Source: Cordilura impudica (taxonomy: Eukaryota > Arthropoda > Insecta > Diptera > Scathophagidae). From it: 64,000 nt of DNA. Position numbers and translations under genes: made by a program. Shown here in pieces: positions 31,198 to 41,647 of the stretch. Position 1 is the first letter of the stretch, and each line of letters begins with the position of its first letter. A model generated the notes under the pieces. The model was not told where the DNA came from, did not search any database, and saw only the letters and a program-made list of their open reading frames with translations. The stretch spans positions 115,650,652 through 115,714,651 of the forward strand of contig OY821521.1 of assembly GCA_963682025.1 (NCBI GenBank), in the 5' to 3' direction.

Positions 31198-31479
31198 GAT
31201 TAAGACACATCATAAAAACTTTTTAAAAAAATATAAAAATTAGAATTTAAAAATTATAAACAAAATATTATATTATCACATAAGAACAATAGTTATTACG
31301 CTAGAATTAAGATAATTGTGAGCAAAGTATTATAATACCATATAAGAACAAAAATTATTACACATATGTAAGTTAGGGAAACAAACAATAAAACAAGATA
31401 AGTATGCACTATTCTTTGAATCCTCCAATGTTTGTTATTTACTTTACAATAATTGGATGATTTCTCTTAAGGGTGAGGG
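31198..31479 (+). other. 3' untranslated part and polypurine tract of 412-C
   Basis: AT-rich, with two similar blocks containing AAGAACA(A)TAGTTATTAC and AAGAACAAAAATTATTACA (about 31282 and 31342). AAGGGTGAGGG at 31469-31479 touches the LTR and is the polypurine tract. Confidence 0.75.
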
Positions 31480-32106
31480 TGTAGTGTATACATACTTGCG
31501 GTATAAAGGGTACCTTTGTATTGAATGTATTTGTCATATTAAATATATTCTACATGTAAATGAGTATCTTGTTGCAACACGTGGTGACATTGAAAATCAA
31601 ACACTTTGTTGATGTCCACATGTAAAAGAGTATCTTGTTGCAACACATGGTGACATTGAAGATCAAACACTTTGTTTATGTTTGAGTCAAGTACTTTGTT
31701 TATGTTTGGGTGATTCACGCTAGAATGTAATTAATTCAAGTGCAGCCACACAAGCTAAAACGCAACATGAGTACTTTAATAAACTATTTCAAGATCACTG
31801 GCCACACACAGACTGTATACAGAGAACATGTGTTGACCAGAAGTGTCGTGTGTGCGGTATAACTTTGATATACATTGTATAGGTCATAATAGAAATAATT
31901 AGGCATTTTTCCTTTGTCATTAGTGTAAATATTTTAGTATTTAAGCAGTATAAATTGTGAACTCTAGGTTAGTAAGCCAACTGTAAATAGCAGATAAAAT
32001 ATGAACATTGTTGCGTAATAAAAGCACAAGAATAAATATTTAAATCAACAAAACCAAATGTGTTTATATTTATCTGGACTCTCCCCCGTTTTACAAACTT
32101 ACAACA
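31480..32106 (+). repeat. 3' LTR of 412-C
   Basis: 627 bp matching 17069-17728 apart from a 33-bp indel and about five substitutions; followed by TTAT, the second copy of the target site. Confidence 0.92.
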
Positions 32107-32110
32107 TTAT

Positions 32111-32479
32111 TTAAAATATAAAAAAATATTTTTTTATGTTAAATTCTTCAAACCGACTGCAATGACTTTACAAATGAATGCAACTTAAATAAAAATTAAA
32201 TAAAACATTATTGTTGATTCAGCGTTTCCCACGTTGAACGATGGTACGATGTTTTTGTTGGCTACGTGTGCGGATTCGGGTTACTACCTGGGAATCCGCT
32301 TAACATTGTGTTTTGGCGTTGGCACGTTTTGCATGTGGTGTTGGTATGCGCGTGTATTGTTATTGCTGATACTGTTGTTGTATATGACTGGGTTATTGTT
32401 GATGTTTGTTGTTGTTATAATTACATTACGTTGCGCGTGTAACGTTGTTGTTGTTGTTATGGTCTCACAGGTGTTAACT
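32111..32479 (-). repeat. Gypsy-E 3' LTR, main part
   Basis: It continues the LTR begun at 17050 and matches 40814-41240 with many substitutions and a 39-bp shortfall. On the minus strand it starts AGTTAACACC at 32479. Confidence 0.88.
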
Positions 32480-32490
32480 CCTCCCCCTTT
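32480..32490 (-). promoter_or_regulatory. Polypurine tract of gypsy-E
   Basis: Minus strand AAAGGGGGAGG directly before the 3' LTR. Confidence 0.85.
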
Positions 32491-32573
32491 AAGTTCATAC
32501 GTCCTCGTATGAATAATTAGAAAAATGGAAGGCTATGAATTCTCTGGTTCTTGACACCTCTTGATGGCAATGA

Positions 32574-34117
32574 TTATGAAACTTTTGTGTCCGCTCTTAC
32601 TTTATCGTCTTTTACAGTCTCCAGTCTTTTGTTTGCGTTTGATGATTCTTCATTTACTTTTGATGATTTGGTTTCTGACGATTTGTTTTCTAATGGTTCG
32701 TTTTCTGATGGCTTGTTTTTTGATGATTTGTTTTCTGTTTTTTTCTTCATTATCCGGACGATAATAACCAATAATGTTAGAGCTATTAGCAGTAAAGCGT
32801 TGATGGATAGGTTGATTTTATTCTGGACTTGTAATTTTTCAATTACTTGAGAATTGTTGACATTAACAGTTACCATCCTTTCGAGCGTCATTACTTGTTC
32901 TTGAAAATTTTCTATACTTGGCTGCAATAATGCGGGTAATGGTTTTGTAAGGGATATCTGGGTTGTCAGATATATTTGATTTCTAATTCGTACCATAGAA
33001 TTGCGGATATGAATTATAAATGTGCCGTCTATGTTGATTGTTGCGTTGTCTATTTGGATTTGTCCTTTGAATTCGTTCAACAGTACCATGTTTTCATCTA
33101 TCTTCTCTACTAGTGCCACGTGCTCATCGTTAGTTATTGTGCATCGGGAAGGTTTACTCTTTAGGAGGTTTGGGATGCACTCTGAATCGCTGATGTCTAT
33201 AATGTTTTCTGTTTCACAAATACTTTATTTATTATTATGGTTCTTAATGACAAGTAATTTATTATAACATTTCAATAACTTTTTAAAATTTGTCTTAATT
33301 ATTACATTGTTTCTTTTTACAGGTCTAATTGAAAAATTTTTGCAAGTCTCGCTAGCATTTGTTAGAATATTTACTATGTAAATGATTTCTCTATTACTTG
33401 ATGCGACTTTAACTTTGGAAAAGTTCAGTAACTCGTCCATATTATCAAATGGAATATTGTCCCTATAAAAAATATCCTTCAAAACATTATCTTCAGTATC
33501 AGAAAAAAGAAATGGATTTACAATATTTGCCTTAGCACATTGAATGGCATATTTCATGTTAGATAATTCTTCTTTTATGATTTCTAATATATACTAAAGT
33601 CTAATAATATTTCTTCTTTAATTTCATTTTCTAACAATTTGGAAACATTATTGGTTATAATTGAGAGTCCATTAATTTTTTCTAGCGTTAGTTGATTAAT
33701 TACAATTTGGTAATTATTGTTTTCTAGGACATTATTAATTTTATCTTTTATTATTTCGAAATCATGGTGATCTGGACTACCGGCTAACCTTCTCCAAGCG
33801 CTATCGATAAAGTCCAAAGACCTCTTTGTTCTCGTCTTAGATTTCAGTATGGATAGACAGGATTTCATCTGAGATAAGTTGTAGGATAGATAAGGTAACA
33901 GTGAGTTTTTGGTATTGTTATTTAAGTTGATTTTGTTTTCCAGTTCTTCAATTAATTTTTCGTATTCCCCCAAGTCGATTGTGTGGACAAGCTTGAATAC
34001 GCCAGTCTGAATTTTAGCTGAACCTGTATTGATCACGACGAGTCTAGAGTTGGAGTAGTCCATTATCTGGAACTCCCTCCCAGAAAATGTAATCGTCAAA
34101 AGTAATCTGTAATAAAA
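32574..34117 (-). pseudogene. env: Env of gypsy-E, broken into three frames
   Basis: Three successive minus-strand frames (to 33584, to 33225, to 32574) together give an errantivirus Env. The first holds a basic cleavage motif RTKR followed by SLDFIDSAWRRLAG, the fusion-peptide region. The second is the middle of the ectodomain with few cysteines. The third ends in a transmembrane segment (INALLLIALTLLVIIV) and a long Lys/Glu/Ser-rich tail. Frameshifts lie near 33590 and between 33225 and 33120. A 3' splice-site-like TTATTACAG lies near 34107-34115, as expected for spliced env RNA. No ATG is visible at the start. Confidence 0.82.
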
Positions 34118-34129
34118 TATAGCAAAATT

Positions 34130-35230
34130 AGTTTCTTATATGTTTCTTGTGTACGATTCTCCCGCTTTCAGTCACAATAGTCGAATGTCTATTTTCCTTT
34201 AATAATTCCCGTTTAAATTTTTCGGTCAGTTTCGTACCAAGTAGTTCATTTATTCTGACAAAAATTTCTTGTCCTGGTATATATTGTTTAATTTCCCCTT
34301 TATTTTTATTATGATACTCTAAGTCCTTTTCTTGTTTCCTTTTCAGTTTCTCAATGTTATTCTCCCTTGTCCGTTCATAGCTACAGTTCTCCCAAAGAAC
34401 ATGTCTACAGGTTTCCTTCCTATTGTTGAATGAAAAGAATGATTATATTCATTTACAGATTTCTCCAGAAGCTCTTCGAAATTTCTACAAACCCCTTCGT
34501 CCTTAATGCACCTCAAGATTTCTGCCAATGTTGAATGAAATCTTTCAATTTGCCCGTTGGCTTCACTCTTATAGGGAGGTGTAGTAAAAACTTATATTCT
34601 TAGTTCATCTTTCATCATGAAAAGTATCGAAGCCGAGTTTAATGACTTTTCATTATCCATGACAACGGTTTTAGGAACTCCGTAGAAAAAAACAATTTCC
34701 CTTAATGGTTTTCTAATGTCTTCTATCGATTTTCCTTCTAAAATTTTTGTCTGCGCGTACTTTGAAAATTTATCGAGTTCGGTCAGAACTATCTTCTTGT
34801 CAGTTGAGAAAATGTCAATGTGAATGACTTGACCAGGATAATTTGGTATTGGTGTAACATTTAATTTTGGTTGGTTGGGATGTCGCTCGTACTTATTCTT
34901 CTTGCATGTGGAGCAAAGCTTCAATATTTTGGGGAACATGCTAGGGAAATAAGCTCTTTCTAATATATGGGACCTATTTTCCACAGCATTTCTGTGCGCG
35001 CGATTATGAGTTTCTATAATCAATGTTTCCTGATCGGATTCTGACAAAATGTCCTCACCAAAATTTTGAGTAAATCGTACCTTATAATTTTTAAGATGAT
35101 GTGGGTAAATTTTCTGTATTCTTCCCACAATGAATTCTGGGGTTTTTATGCAGTTTATTACAGACGGATTTAGATATCTCTTTAGTATTGATAGTAATTT
35201 TTCAGTATCATAATCCTGTTCTGATATCAT
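34130..35230 (-). pseudogene. Integrase of gypsy-E
   Basis: HNRAHRNAVENRSHI with CSTCKK forms the H2C2 zinc site; the core shows IHIDIFS (first Asp) and VMDNEKS (second Asp). A frame break near 34592 precedes the segment with VNEYNHSFHSTIGRKPVDMFFG and a basic C-terminus read to about 34130 (KFKRELLKENRHS). The Glu-containing helix is damaged by the break. It belongs to the gypsy sub-group with the long post-RNase H spacer. Confidence 0.82.
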
Positions 35231-36588
35231 ATGTCTGTGATATCCTGGAAAAATTATCTGAAATTCATATGCTGGAGTGTTGTAAATTTGAAGGAATAAC
35301 TGATTTTTAAATGCATTAATAGGGACTTCAACACTGGGTATAAGTTCTTCTAGTGATCTGTCGCCACTATGTTCCGTTCCAGTCAGAGAATTAATGTTCG
35401 TTCTAAGTGCGTCGGCCAATACGTTACTCCTACCTGGTTTATATTGGAGTTCATAATTGTACTCTTCCAGTATTGCTTTCCACCTTTTCATTTTGGAATT
35501 GGTGTTTTTATTGCTTAGTGCATAAGTTAGTGGCTGATGGTCAGTATAGATTATGACTTTTCCCGATCCATATAGGTAATTTCTCGGATTTGTTAGAGCC
35601 CAAATTATAGCTAACATTTCGTTCTCATTTGTCGCGTAACTTTCCTCGCTTTGTGTTAATGTTCATGAAATAAAAGATATCGGTCTGTCGTCTTGGCTCA
35701 ACACTGCTCCCATTGCTACATTAGATGCATCCGTGGTCAGCTGGAATTCTTTTTCAAAGTTTGGGTATGAAAGTATGACCTCTTGGGACACTAGGGCATT
35801 TTTTAATGCATCGATAGCGGATCTTGATTTATTATCGAGTTTGATCTCTTTTTTTTGACTCTGATTTGGATATCATGCCTCCGTCTCCTCTGAGAAGTTT
35901 GGTCAATGGTTTTTCAATGTCGGCGTATCCTTTAATAAATCTTCTGTAGTATCCAGAAAGGCCTAAAAATGATCGAAGCTCTTTTATATTGCTAGGATAT
36001 GGAAATTTTACGATCGCTTTAAATTTTTTGGGATTAGCTTTTATTCCACTGCACGAAACCATAAAACCAAGAAATTCGACTTCTTCTTTAAAGAGCTCAT
36101 ACTTTTCCAACTGTACCTTCATATTAGCGGCGTTAAGTGTTCCGAAGATGTCATTTAGGTGGTTCAAGTGCGACTTTTCATCTTTGCTGAAAATAATAAT
36201 ATCATCTATGTACACGTAGCATACCCGTCCAATATGTTCCCTTAGAATACCATCAAGGGCACGCTGGAATATGGATGGAGCATTTCTCAATACAAACGGT
36301 AAACGTAGAAATTCATATTTCCCATGCTGTTTTCTCTACATCTTCTTGCCTAATAGGTATTTGGTGAAATCCGCTCTTCAGATCGATCACCGTGAAATAT
36401 TTGTTTCCCCCAAGATGAGAAAGTACGTTGTTTATATCAGGTATGGGGTATTTATCAGGTATAGTTATTGAATTAAGTTTTCTGAAGTCTACTACAACTC
36501 TATATTTTTCTCTTCCAGACGCCTGGTCCCGTGCATAGTCATGTAGTTTTCGGAAGTATAAATTTCTGCTGATAATTGTTTTAAGCAA
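35231..36588 (-). pseudogene. RT and RNase H of gypsy-E
   Basis: The RT begins abruptly near 36560 (REKYRVVVDFRKLNSIT), has FTVIDLKSGFHQI, then a frame change near 36300 and the active site YIDD at 36201-36212. RNase H follows (TTDASNVAMGAVL near 35740, interrupted by a stop near 35660, then MLAIIWALTN and YTDHQPLTYAL). The RT fingers upstream of REKYR are missing because of an internal deletion that joins them to protease. Confidence 0.85.
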
Positions 36589-36870
36589 TCGTGGCCTAAA
36601 ATTGCGTCGAAGGTCTTTAGTCCTGGTAAAAGGTAAGATTTTGTTGGAATATCATTTATCCCAAACTTGTAACCCATTACGTGATGAGTTACTTGAACGT
36701 TTCCTGCAATTGAGTTTGCACTAAATTTATCCTGGTTTAATTTTGGATTAACAGCTAATTGTGATCTAATATAATTTTTATTGCTACCCGAGTCAATTAA
36801 AATTTTAAGTGTCTGTCCGTTCTCCGTCCTAGCCTGAAAGTGTGGTAACGAGGAACTGTTTAACCAAAAA
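36560..36870 (-). pseudogene. Protease of gypsy-E, truncated by internal deletion
   Basis: The active site reads LIDSGSNKNYI near 36795-36805; the frame goes on through YKFGINDIPTKSYLLPGLKTFDAILGHDCLKQL and then runs into RT sequence in another frame. A protease end of the G-x-D type (LGHDCL) is present, but the linker and RT N-terminus after it are lost. Confidence 0.8.
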
Positions 36871-37053
36871 AAATTAGATCTACTAAACTGTCATTCTGCA
36901 AATTTTCCGAAGGGTCGTATTCGGGCATTTCATAGGCGGTATCTGCATACGATTGTCCGTTGTCTTCGACTTCCCTATAATATTCTTCGATATCGGGTAC
37001 TCCTCCAATGGAAGGTGCTCGACATAGCAATTACTGTTTTCTATGGTCGGCTG

Positions 37054-38243
37054 TTAATTTCCACTTTCAGTGTCTGATGTTACATGGAAGTTTCTTTGCA
37101 TTTTATTCTGTGGGGCTTGAATAGACGCCGTTTTTGGTCTCTTGAAGGCTGTGTTTTGTGGTCTATTCATATAATTTACTTGGTGTGTCTGTATTGATCG
37201 GTCCACATCCATTGGTTCATGTCCCGATGATGGTTGTTGCGTTTGGGGATATTGGTTTGAAAATCTTTGTTGATTTCCTTGATTATATTGGGGCCTTGGT
37301 GTCCAGGTTTGATTACCTATTGGTCGCCAATTGGCGTTACGATTAAAGTTTGTCGTAATCGTATTCCGAGGTGGTAGTGGTGGCCTAGGAAGTGGTCTGC
37401 CACCAATGTATGCTAATTCTGGATAAAATCTGGGCCTATTTCCTATGAATAAATTTGTTCCAATGCGGTCCTTTTGAACATTATTTCTATTGAAATGACT
37501 GTGAGCGTAATTCATTCTGTCATATTGTCAAGCTTTAAGCAAATGTGCAACGCCTGGGGCAGTGAAGTTAGTTCGCGGATGCTAAGAAGTCTCGGCAAGT
37601 CCCCATTAAGTCCTCTGACAAAGGTATCGAGAGCTTTATCCCTATATGTATGGGTCATTACTCTAAGACTTCCTTCATCTAAATGATGCTGGTAAACCCT
37701 TTAATAGAATTCTGTTATCGACCTGTTGCCTTGGCAAAGGGCAGTCATTTGGTGCTCTAATGTACCAATGTCCCTTTTGTCCGAATAATGCATCATAAGG
37801 CATTTTTTATTCTTGGCCAGTCCAGTAGTGTCCTATAGGATTCAAGAGCTGTGTCTGCTTCTCCTATGACTCTAGTGCGAATTGTATGCAGTATCGCATA
37901 GTACCTTCCTGTTCCCTTTTATGATTCGTACAATTCTAACACTCTGTCTACTGACTTCCTCCAAGAATTGAATTCGCCAATACTACCCGAAAATTCCCTC
38001 AAAGATTTGACAATATCGGGCACCCTATCCAATTCTTCTAACCTTGTTGTCAACTGTCCTATTGGTTGATCCGAATCTTCCTCTAAGCTGCAGTCATGTG
38101 GTGTCTGCAATGTTTCCCTAACTCCCGTTTTTGTAATTCGGTAAGTCCTATATTCGATGTAGCATTCGACCTGGTGTATTTTGAGACATTGTAAGTGATC
38201 TGCTAAGTCTTTCGGTTAGGTTTTCAACGGTTTCGTCGCGCAT
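37054..38243 (-). pseudogene. gag: Gag of gypsy-E
   Basis: ATG at 38243 opens a frame (MRDETVENLTERL) that breaks within 40 codons; later frames continue a capsid-like region ([33 protein letters not shown]) and a C-terminal Pro/Gln/Arg-rich tail ending in a PMDVD-type motif. At least three frameshifts and stops (near 38145, 37920, 37700 and 37515) are visible. No zinc knuckle. Confidence 0.75.
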
Positions 38244-38419
38244 ATTGGAAATGGTTAGTATTTAAATTTAAAGGAAGCAATTAAATTAAATTGTTAAGTT
38301 AAATTTCTAAATAGTCAAATTAAAAAAAAAAAAAAAAAAATTCATTTTTTTTTTGTTTGAATTTTTGGATATAAATTTTCTATAGTAAAATTAAGTTAAA
38401 GTTTAGATTTTGGAAACAA

Positions 38420-39650
38420 CTATTTGCTACAACTTCGAAAAAAAAAATTTTTTCGTCAACTAGTGCTTCTTTCGTGAATGGTAACACTTAGCTCATGTCT
38501 GATTTGACAGATAATTAGTTTTATCCTTCCGCTGAACGAATATGGTTGTGTATACGCTTGAGCAACGCTGGGAAATATTGCGACATTACTTTGAAAATCA
38601 TGGTAATGTTGCAGAATGTGTGCGAAAATTGCGTACGGATTCTGAAAGAAGACAAGCACCGTCAGCTCCGTATGTCCGTCATCTTGTGAAAAAAGTGAAA
38701 TAAACTGGCATCCTCATCGATAAACCAAAGCGTGAAAAGCCAAAAAAAGTGCGTACACCCGAGAATATTGCTGCTGTGGCAGAAAGTGTGCGTGAAGCGC
38801 CATCAACGTCAATTCACCGTCGTTCTCAAGAACTGAATATATCGGAGGCATCATTGAGACGAATTTTGCATAAAGACCTTGGTATGACGCCATACAAAGT
38901 CCAATAGGCGTTTTCGCTTCGCTAAGAGGGCCTGCGATCGACTTACAGAAGATGCCGATTTTGCCAAAAAAAATCATCTTTTCAGATGAAGCTCATTTCG
39001 ATCTTGGCGGGTATGTAAACAAGCAAAATTATCGCATTTGGGGCACAGAAAACCCGCACGCATACATTGAAAAGCCAATACACCCAAAACGAGTCACTGT
39101 TTGGTGCCATTTTTCTTCGAAAATGAGCAAGGAGTGGCCGTTACAGTCAATGGCGATCGTTATCGGGCCATGTTGAGCGAATTTTTGTTCACAAAAATTT
39201 AAGAGGAGGATATTGGCAACATTTGGTTTCAACAGGACGGCGCTACGTGCCACACAGCCGAAGCTACACTCGATATTTTGCGCCCTGTTTTTGAAGATCG
39301 CATTATCAGCCGCAGAGCTGATGTCGTTTGGCCTCCTCGGAGCTGCGATTTGACACCGTTGGACTATTATTTGTGGGGTGCCCTCAAAGTATTACGCCAA
39401 CAAGCCAGAGCCAATTGACGCTTTAAAGGACAATATTCGTGAAGCCATTGGTGAAATAGCTCCACACAATCGATAATGTGCTTAAAAATTGGACCGATCG
39501 TGTAGGCTACTGCATGGCCAGCCGAGGCAGCCATTTGAATGAAATTATTTTCCATTATTAACCGGAAGGATTGTACTTTCAAATAAAAAATAAATTTGAG
39601 ATAATATTCAGTATTTTTTTTATAGCACTTTCAAAAAAAAAAGTTATTTG
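38420..39650 (+). mobile_element. Mariner-like DD41D element (rosa type) in the gypsy-E leader
   Basis: A dead Tc1/mariner-superfamily copy around the transposase remnant at 38542-39560. The ends are only approximate: A/T-rich stretches near 38440 and 39630 may hold the terminal repeats, but I cannot pair them with confidence. It interrupts the leader of gypsy-E shortly before gag. Confidence 0.7.
38542..39560 (+). pseudogene. DD41D mariner transposase, decayed
   Basis: The N-terminal helix-turn-helix region (TLEQRWEILRHYFENHG; SIHRRSQELNISEASLRRIL) and catalytic core can be followed through several frames. Catalytic Asp 1 is in IIFSDEAHFDLGG; Asp 2 is in FQQDGATCHTA; 41 residues later Asp 3 stands in TPLDYYLWG. 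D-D-41-D spacing is the mark of the rosa group first named from a tephritid fly. Stops and frameshifts (TAA at 38701, and near 38907, 39175 and 39390) make it inactive. Confidence 0.82.
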
Positions 39651-40796
39651 GCTTTAGTTAAACTTTAAATTATGGAAATAATAATTTTCTACAATTATTA
39701 TATTAATATTTTAGTTAGAGATTAAATTTTGGAAATGATTATTTTTTACAATTTGAAAATATTTTGTCAAATTAAATTTATAGTTAAACTTTTGGAAATA
39801 ATAATTTTCTACAATTATTAAATTAAATTTTTAATTAGAGTTTAAATTTTGGAAAAGATTATTTTTTACAACTACAAAGAAATTAAATTTTTAGTTAAAG
39901 TTTTTATGTTGGAGATAATTTCAAAAAATGTTAAATTAATTTTTTATTTAATTAAAATTTGAAAATAAATATTTTTACAGTTTCAAAAAAAAAAAACAAT
40001 CTTACATTAAAAGTGTCTGGAACATTGCTGGACTTGTAGTTCCTCTTGTGTAATTGCAGGCCTTTTTCTGTTGATTGTTTTGCTTTTCTTAGCGGTTTAT
40101 TTTTTTCACTTTTTTTTATTATTATTAATTTTACGTTTCTTTCACATTAACCGATGAATTTCATTCTTTAAATGTTGTATTCCTTTATATTTTTATTTAA
40201 TTTTTATATTCTCTTTATTCTAAATAGTTGTTTTTAATTTAGAAATATTATTAGAAATTTATTTTGACTACTTTATTTCCATAAACGCTTTAAACACTTA
40301 TTTTAGTTTTATTTGTTCGCTTTATTTGAGCACTATTCTTAGCTTTAATTATAATTTATTCTTTTCACTTCGTTTATAATCAATTGTTTTTTTATTTAAA
40401 TGTTAAAAAAATTTGTCTCACTACATTTGTTTTAGTTTTAATTTTAAGTATTTCTTCCACTGTTTTTTTGTTTTAAAAGAAAACTTTTGCACTTGGTTTT
40501 GATTTTAAATATTTTTCTTATTTCTAGAAAGTTATTATTTTAATTTAATTATTTTTATTATTACTTCATTTATTTCACTTAATTTATTAAAGTTTTTACT
40601 TTAAATATTTTTATCACTTCATTTATCTTGCACTGAATTTACTTTAGTTAAAAAAATTTTTTACACTTTTTATTATTTCGTACCGTGGCCGCTGATCCTT
40701 AAGAGGACCTCTCTTTTGTCTCTTAGGAGAGACTACTAAAGCGCATCGTTTCCGCGGTCTATAAATTGCTTACGACAAAGGACCCTTTTTCCGAGG
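39651..40796 (-). other. Leader of gypsy-E
   Basis: Very T-rich on the plus strand, no coding frame. Between 39650 and 39990 a 60-120-bp unit with the words TTAGTTAAA..TTTTGGAAAT(A/G)AT.ATTTT.TACAA is repeated about four to five times in degraded form; it also appears at 38385-38440, left of the mariner. Confidence 0.6.
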
Positions 40797-40814
40797 GTCC
40801 CTGCTCGGGCACCA
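40797..40814 (-). promoter_or_regulatory. Primer-binding site of gypsy-E
   Basis: Minus strand TGGTGCCCGAGCAGGGAC at the inner LTR edge, sharing one base with the LTR. The tRNA is not identified. Confidence 0.65.
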
Positions 40815-41240
40815 ATTAAAGATTTATTTTATTTAAAATTTGAAAAATTTTTTTTTTTATGTTGCTAACTAATGTTAGCAACAAACCTTTATTGTTAAAT
40901 TCTTCAAACCGACTGCAAAGACTTTACAAATGGATGCACCTTAAATAAAAATTAAATAAAACATAATTGTTGATTCAGCGTTTCCCACGTTGAACGATGG
41001 TACGATGTTTTTGTTGGCTACGTGTGCGGATTCGGGTTACTACCTGGGAATCCGCTTAACATTGCATTTTGAAGTTGGCACGTTTTGCATGTGTTGTTGA
41101 TATGCCCATGTACTGTTATTGCTGATACTGTTGTTGTTTATGACTGGGTTATTGTTGATGTTTGTTGTTGTTATAATTACATTACGTTGCGCGTGAACGT
41201 TGTTGTTATTGTTGTTGTTATGGTCTCACAGGTGTTAACT
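40814..41240 (-). repeat. 5' LTR of gypsy-E
   Basis: 427 bp; minus strand starts AGTTAACACCTGTGAG and ends CTTTAATT. It is longer than the 3' LTR by a block containing GCTAACTAATGTTAGCAAC. Followed by TGCA, the second copy of the target site. Confidence 0.88.
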
Positions 41241-41644
41241 TGCATAGACCATTTATACTGGCCCACATATGAATTTTATCCAAATCGTTGTTAATGCAGT
41301 CAATACAAAAAAACTAACATTTTTAAATTTAGAGCTTATGTACAATTGTACATCATCTGCATACATTTGGATATCGCAGTGACTTAGAGAATCAGGAAGA
41401 TCGTTAATGTACATACAAAAAAGTAATGGGCCAAGAATGGACCCTTGTGTCACCTCTCCATCAATATCAATAGCTTTGGAAATCAAACTATTGAAGGAGA
41501 CAACTTGTTTTCGGTAAACAAGATATGATCCAATAAGTTTATTGGCCGAATCAGAAAAGTTTAAAAGCTTTTGGAGTTTGGTCAGCAGAATGGAGTGGTC
41601 AACTGTATCAAAAGCATTACTATGATCTAGCAGCAATGCACCTA
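41241..41644 (-). pseudogene. Non-LTR retrotransposon RT, palm part
   Basis: Reads LLLDHSNAFDTVDHSILL, VTQGSILGPLLFCMYINDLP and the catalytic YADD, a jockey-like reverse transcriptase. After a frameshift near 41310 it continues NNDLDKIHMWASINGLC and ends at the gypsy-E insertion; the rest is at 17049-16430. At 41644 it stops abruptly against 412-F, so a break or a further insertion removed the upstream part. Confidence 0.82.
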
Positions 41645-41647
41645 ACA

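Larger units (their letters stand above)
17069..32106 (+). mobile_element. 412/mdg1-like Ty3 element 412-C, carrying BEL-D
   Basis: LTRs at 17069-17728 and 31480-32106 enclose leader ORFs, gag and pol of the 412/mdg1 type. The 4-bp duplication TTAT (17065-17068 and 32107-32110) marks insertion into the gypsy-E LTR. BEL-D sits in its leader. Lesions: TGA in gag, TAA and TAG in pol, one pol frameshift. It is a close relative but a different family from 412-B. Confidence 0.92.
17050..41240 (-). mobile_element. Gypsy-like endogenous retrovirus gypsy-E, with nested insertions
   Basis: A minus-strand element with LTRs at both ends, a GGTGCC-type primer site, leader, gag, protease, RT, RNase H, integrase, env and a polypurine tract. 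The LTR start AGTTAAC and the 4-bp target TGCA (17046-17049 and 41241-41244) are typical of the gypsy errantivirus group. It is old: its two LTRs differ by a 39-bp length change and many substitutions, and every gene is broken. It carries 412-C in its 3' LTR (17069-32110) and a mariner in its leader. Confidence 0.9.
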
